8,528 nt of DNA from Bizionia sp. (GTDB taxonomy: Bacteria > Bacteroidota > Bacteroidia > Flavobacteriales > Flavobacteriaceae). Below the pieces are notes generated by a model. That model did not search any database. It saw only the letters and a program-made list of their open reading frames with translations, and had not been told where the DNA came from. The position numbers were made by a program, and so were the translations under genes. The DNA lies in the NCBI GenBank assembly GCA_018067115.1, contig JAGPVI010000336.1:1-8528 (forward strand), given 5' to 3'. Of the stretch, positions 7,388 through 8,528 are shown piece after piece. Numbering within the stretch: the first letter of the stretch is position 1; each line of letters opens with the position of its first letter.

Positions 7388-8356
7388 ATGAAAAACATAT
7401 TAAAAACAAGTTTAAAATCATCTTTACTAGCACTTACGTTAGTATGCTTCTTTAGCTGTATGGACGATGACTTAGATGGAATGGACGTTCAGCCTAAGAC
7501 CTCTGCTACTACAACTGTAAGCGAACTAACACTTGCTGAAGGTGAGTCTGGTGTTATTCCATTTACAATGGAAAAAGCAATTAACCAAGCTTCTCAGTTT
7601 AAAATAGAAGTTGTTTCTGGTACTGCAACAGAATCTGTAGATTTTACTGCTGGTACTTCTGGAACAGATGCTGATACTGGACTTCCTGGTAGAGGTTTCG
7701 AAATTACAGTTCCTGCATTCGCAACATCTTTTGACATCCCTGTTAACGCAATGATGGATATTTATGCTGAACCAACAGAAACAGTTGTATTAAAAATTTC
7801 TGCTGCTGGTGTACGTACTGTATTAGCTGATGCTACGGTAACACTTACCATTACAAATGTTGCTACCGAGAATTTAGGTGTACTATTGGATTGGGATACA
7901 GATGTTACTTACGAGTATTTAAAAGAAGAAACTGAAGAAGACGGTGACGATACAGACATCAATACTTTAGAAATAACTGAACACTTATGTGATATCGCTG
8001 ATTTTGATGTTCTTCAAGGACTTAGTACTTATATAGTAGGAACAGGAGACTGTCCAGAAATTGAGTATGCTTACGGTGTATTAGCTGATGGCACTTATGA
8101 CATTTATGTTGATTTATACGAAGTAACTACAGAAGAAGATCCTATTGCTCCTTTTGCTATTCCTTTTAAATTAACATTAGGAAAAACTGGTACTTTTACA
8201 GCTACTGTAGAGTATGATGATGTGTTTGCATCAGACAGTCCTACTAGCGCTCCAGGTGGAGCTACTGTAGGTATGGCTGTAGCTGCACAGATCGTTGTAT
8301 CTGGTGGTTTATATACTATCTATGATAAAGACGGGAATTTAGTAGCTGCAGAATAA
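7388..8356 (+). CDS. Acidic surface-type lipoprotein with Calx-beta-like N-terminal module, last gene of the SusCD unit
   Basis: The product has 322 residues. Its lipoprotein signal ends CFFSC. Cys24 is preferred as the lipidated residue because Cys20 follows Val, which signal peptidase II disfavours. The mature protein opens with CMDDDLDGMD, a strong surface-export-like acidic run. Residues about 43-158 resemble a Calx-beta module: ELTLAEGESGVIPF, EVVSGTATESVDF, FEITVPAFATSFDIPV and a closing TVTLTITN. Residues about 160-322 form an unrecognised strand-rich module. It has an acidic linker (EETEEDGDDTD, 180-190), a Cys pair (201 and 222) and a LADGTYDIYVDLYEV stretch (232-246). By hand count the mature protein has about 55 Asp/Glu against about 10 Lys/Arg, so it is very acidic, and calcium binding is conceivable. 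It starts 21 bases after the previous gene and is followed by an intrinsic terminator. An accessory ligand-binding role at the cell surface is inferred; no catalytic motif is visible. Confidence 0.85.
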   Translation: MKNILKTSLKSSLLALTLVCFFSCMDDDLDGMDVQPKTSATTTVSELTLAEGESGVIPFTMEKAINQASQFKIEVVSGTATESVDFTAGTSGTDADTGLPGRGFEITVPAFATSFDIPVNAMMDIYAEPTETVVLKISAAGVRTVLADATVTLTITNVATENLGVLLDWDTDVTYEYLKEETEEDGDDTDINTLEITEHLCDIADFDVLQGLSTYIVGTGDCPEIEYAYGVLADGTYDIYVDLYEVTTEEDPIAPFAIPFKLTLGKTGTFTATVEYDDVFASDSPTSAPGGATVGMAVAAQIVVSGGLYTIYDKDGNLVAAE

Positions 8357-8385
8357 GTTATTTAAATTACCACTTAATTAATATT

Positions 8386-8420
8386 AAAAGAGGCTGATGA
8401 AAATCAGTCTCTTTTTTTTT
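8386..8420 (+). terminator. Strong intrinsic terminator of the SusCD operon
   Basis: A 13-base-pair stem pairs AAAAGAGGCTGAT (8386-8398) with ATCAGTCTCTTTT (8403-8415), with one G-U pair (8393 with 8408). The loop is the four bases GAAA. Nine T residues run from 8412 to 8420. It begins 29 bases after the last stop codon and closes the four-gene unit. Confidence 0.92.
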
Positions 8421-8493
8421 ATGCTTTTTTAAAAACAACAACTTAAACAAGTATAGAGGTACACATTATAATAAAACAAAAAATAAGATTTTT

Positions 8494-8522
8494 AAACCAC
8501 CACTTTTCGAGGTGGTTTTTTT
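8494..8522 (+). terminator. Second terminator-like hairpin near the window end
   Basis: AAACCACC (8494-8501) pairs perfectly with GGTGGTTT (8511-8518) around a 9-base loop, and seven T residues run from 8516 to 8522. It works best on the + strand, because on the - strand the stem is followed by TTTAAAAATC, a weaker tail. No gene is visible between this and the first terminator. It may be a backup, the end of an unseen short transcript, or a bidirectional site shared with a gene beyond the window. Confidence 0.65.
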
Positions 8523-8528
8523 ATATCT

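Noticed and set aside
8448..8480. Minus-strand promoter-like pair (TTTG, 21-base spacer, TATACTTG) reading toward the operon end.
   Set aside because: It has one mismatch, lies in very AT-rich DNA, and no gene lies in the direction it would read; an antisense RNA is possible but unsupported.
1..8528. tRNA, rRNA, CRISPR array, insertion sequence or attachment site.
   Set aside because: No spaced direct repeats, transposase-like frame, terminal inverted repeats or tRNA-like fold were seen; the window is almost fully explained by five coding regions.

Overview
The window comes from a low-GC member of the Bacteroidota, most likely a marine-type Flavobacteriaceae. The evidence is the SusC/SusD pair, lipoproteins with acidic stretches right after the lipid cysteine, A-rich leaders without Shine-Dalgarno sequences, and a promoter candidate of the Bacteroidota -33/-7 type. 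All supported genes lie on the + strand.

Positions 33-1739 encode a complete Omp85-superfamily outer-membrane protein. Its size and layout (signal peptide, about three POTRA-like domains, 16-strand-type barrel with an RGF motif) match TamA more closely than BamA. A 118-base gap follows, with no visible terminator. It holds a near-perfect palindrome and a plausible promoter for the next gene.

Positions 1858-8356 form a tight four-gene unit: a SusC/RagA-type TonB-dependent transporter, a SusD-like_2-type surface substrate-binding lipoprotein, and two further lipoproteins. The last two each have a Calx-beta/Ig-like N-terminal module and an unrecognised C-terminal module. Spacers are 12, 25 and 21 bases. 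The unit ends at a strong intrinsic terminator (8386-8420), and a second terminator-like hairpin lies near the window end (8494-8522).

The inferred joint function is a TonB-driven outer-membrane uptake machine. SusC would be the barrel, SusD the lid, and the two small lipoproteins surface accessory binding proteins, in the operon position where glycan systems keep SusE/SusF-like proteins. No carbohydrate-active enzyme, peptidase, sulfatase, sigma/anti-sigma pair or SusR-type regulator is in the window, so the substrate cannot be named. The strongly biased codon use of the susC/susD-like genes, compared with the TamA-like gene, suggests high expression. Nothing seen demands a wholly new system; the two accessory lipoproteins are the least understood and most interesting part.
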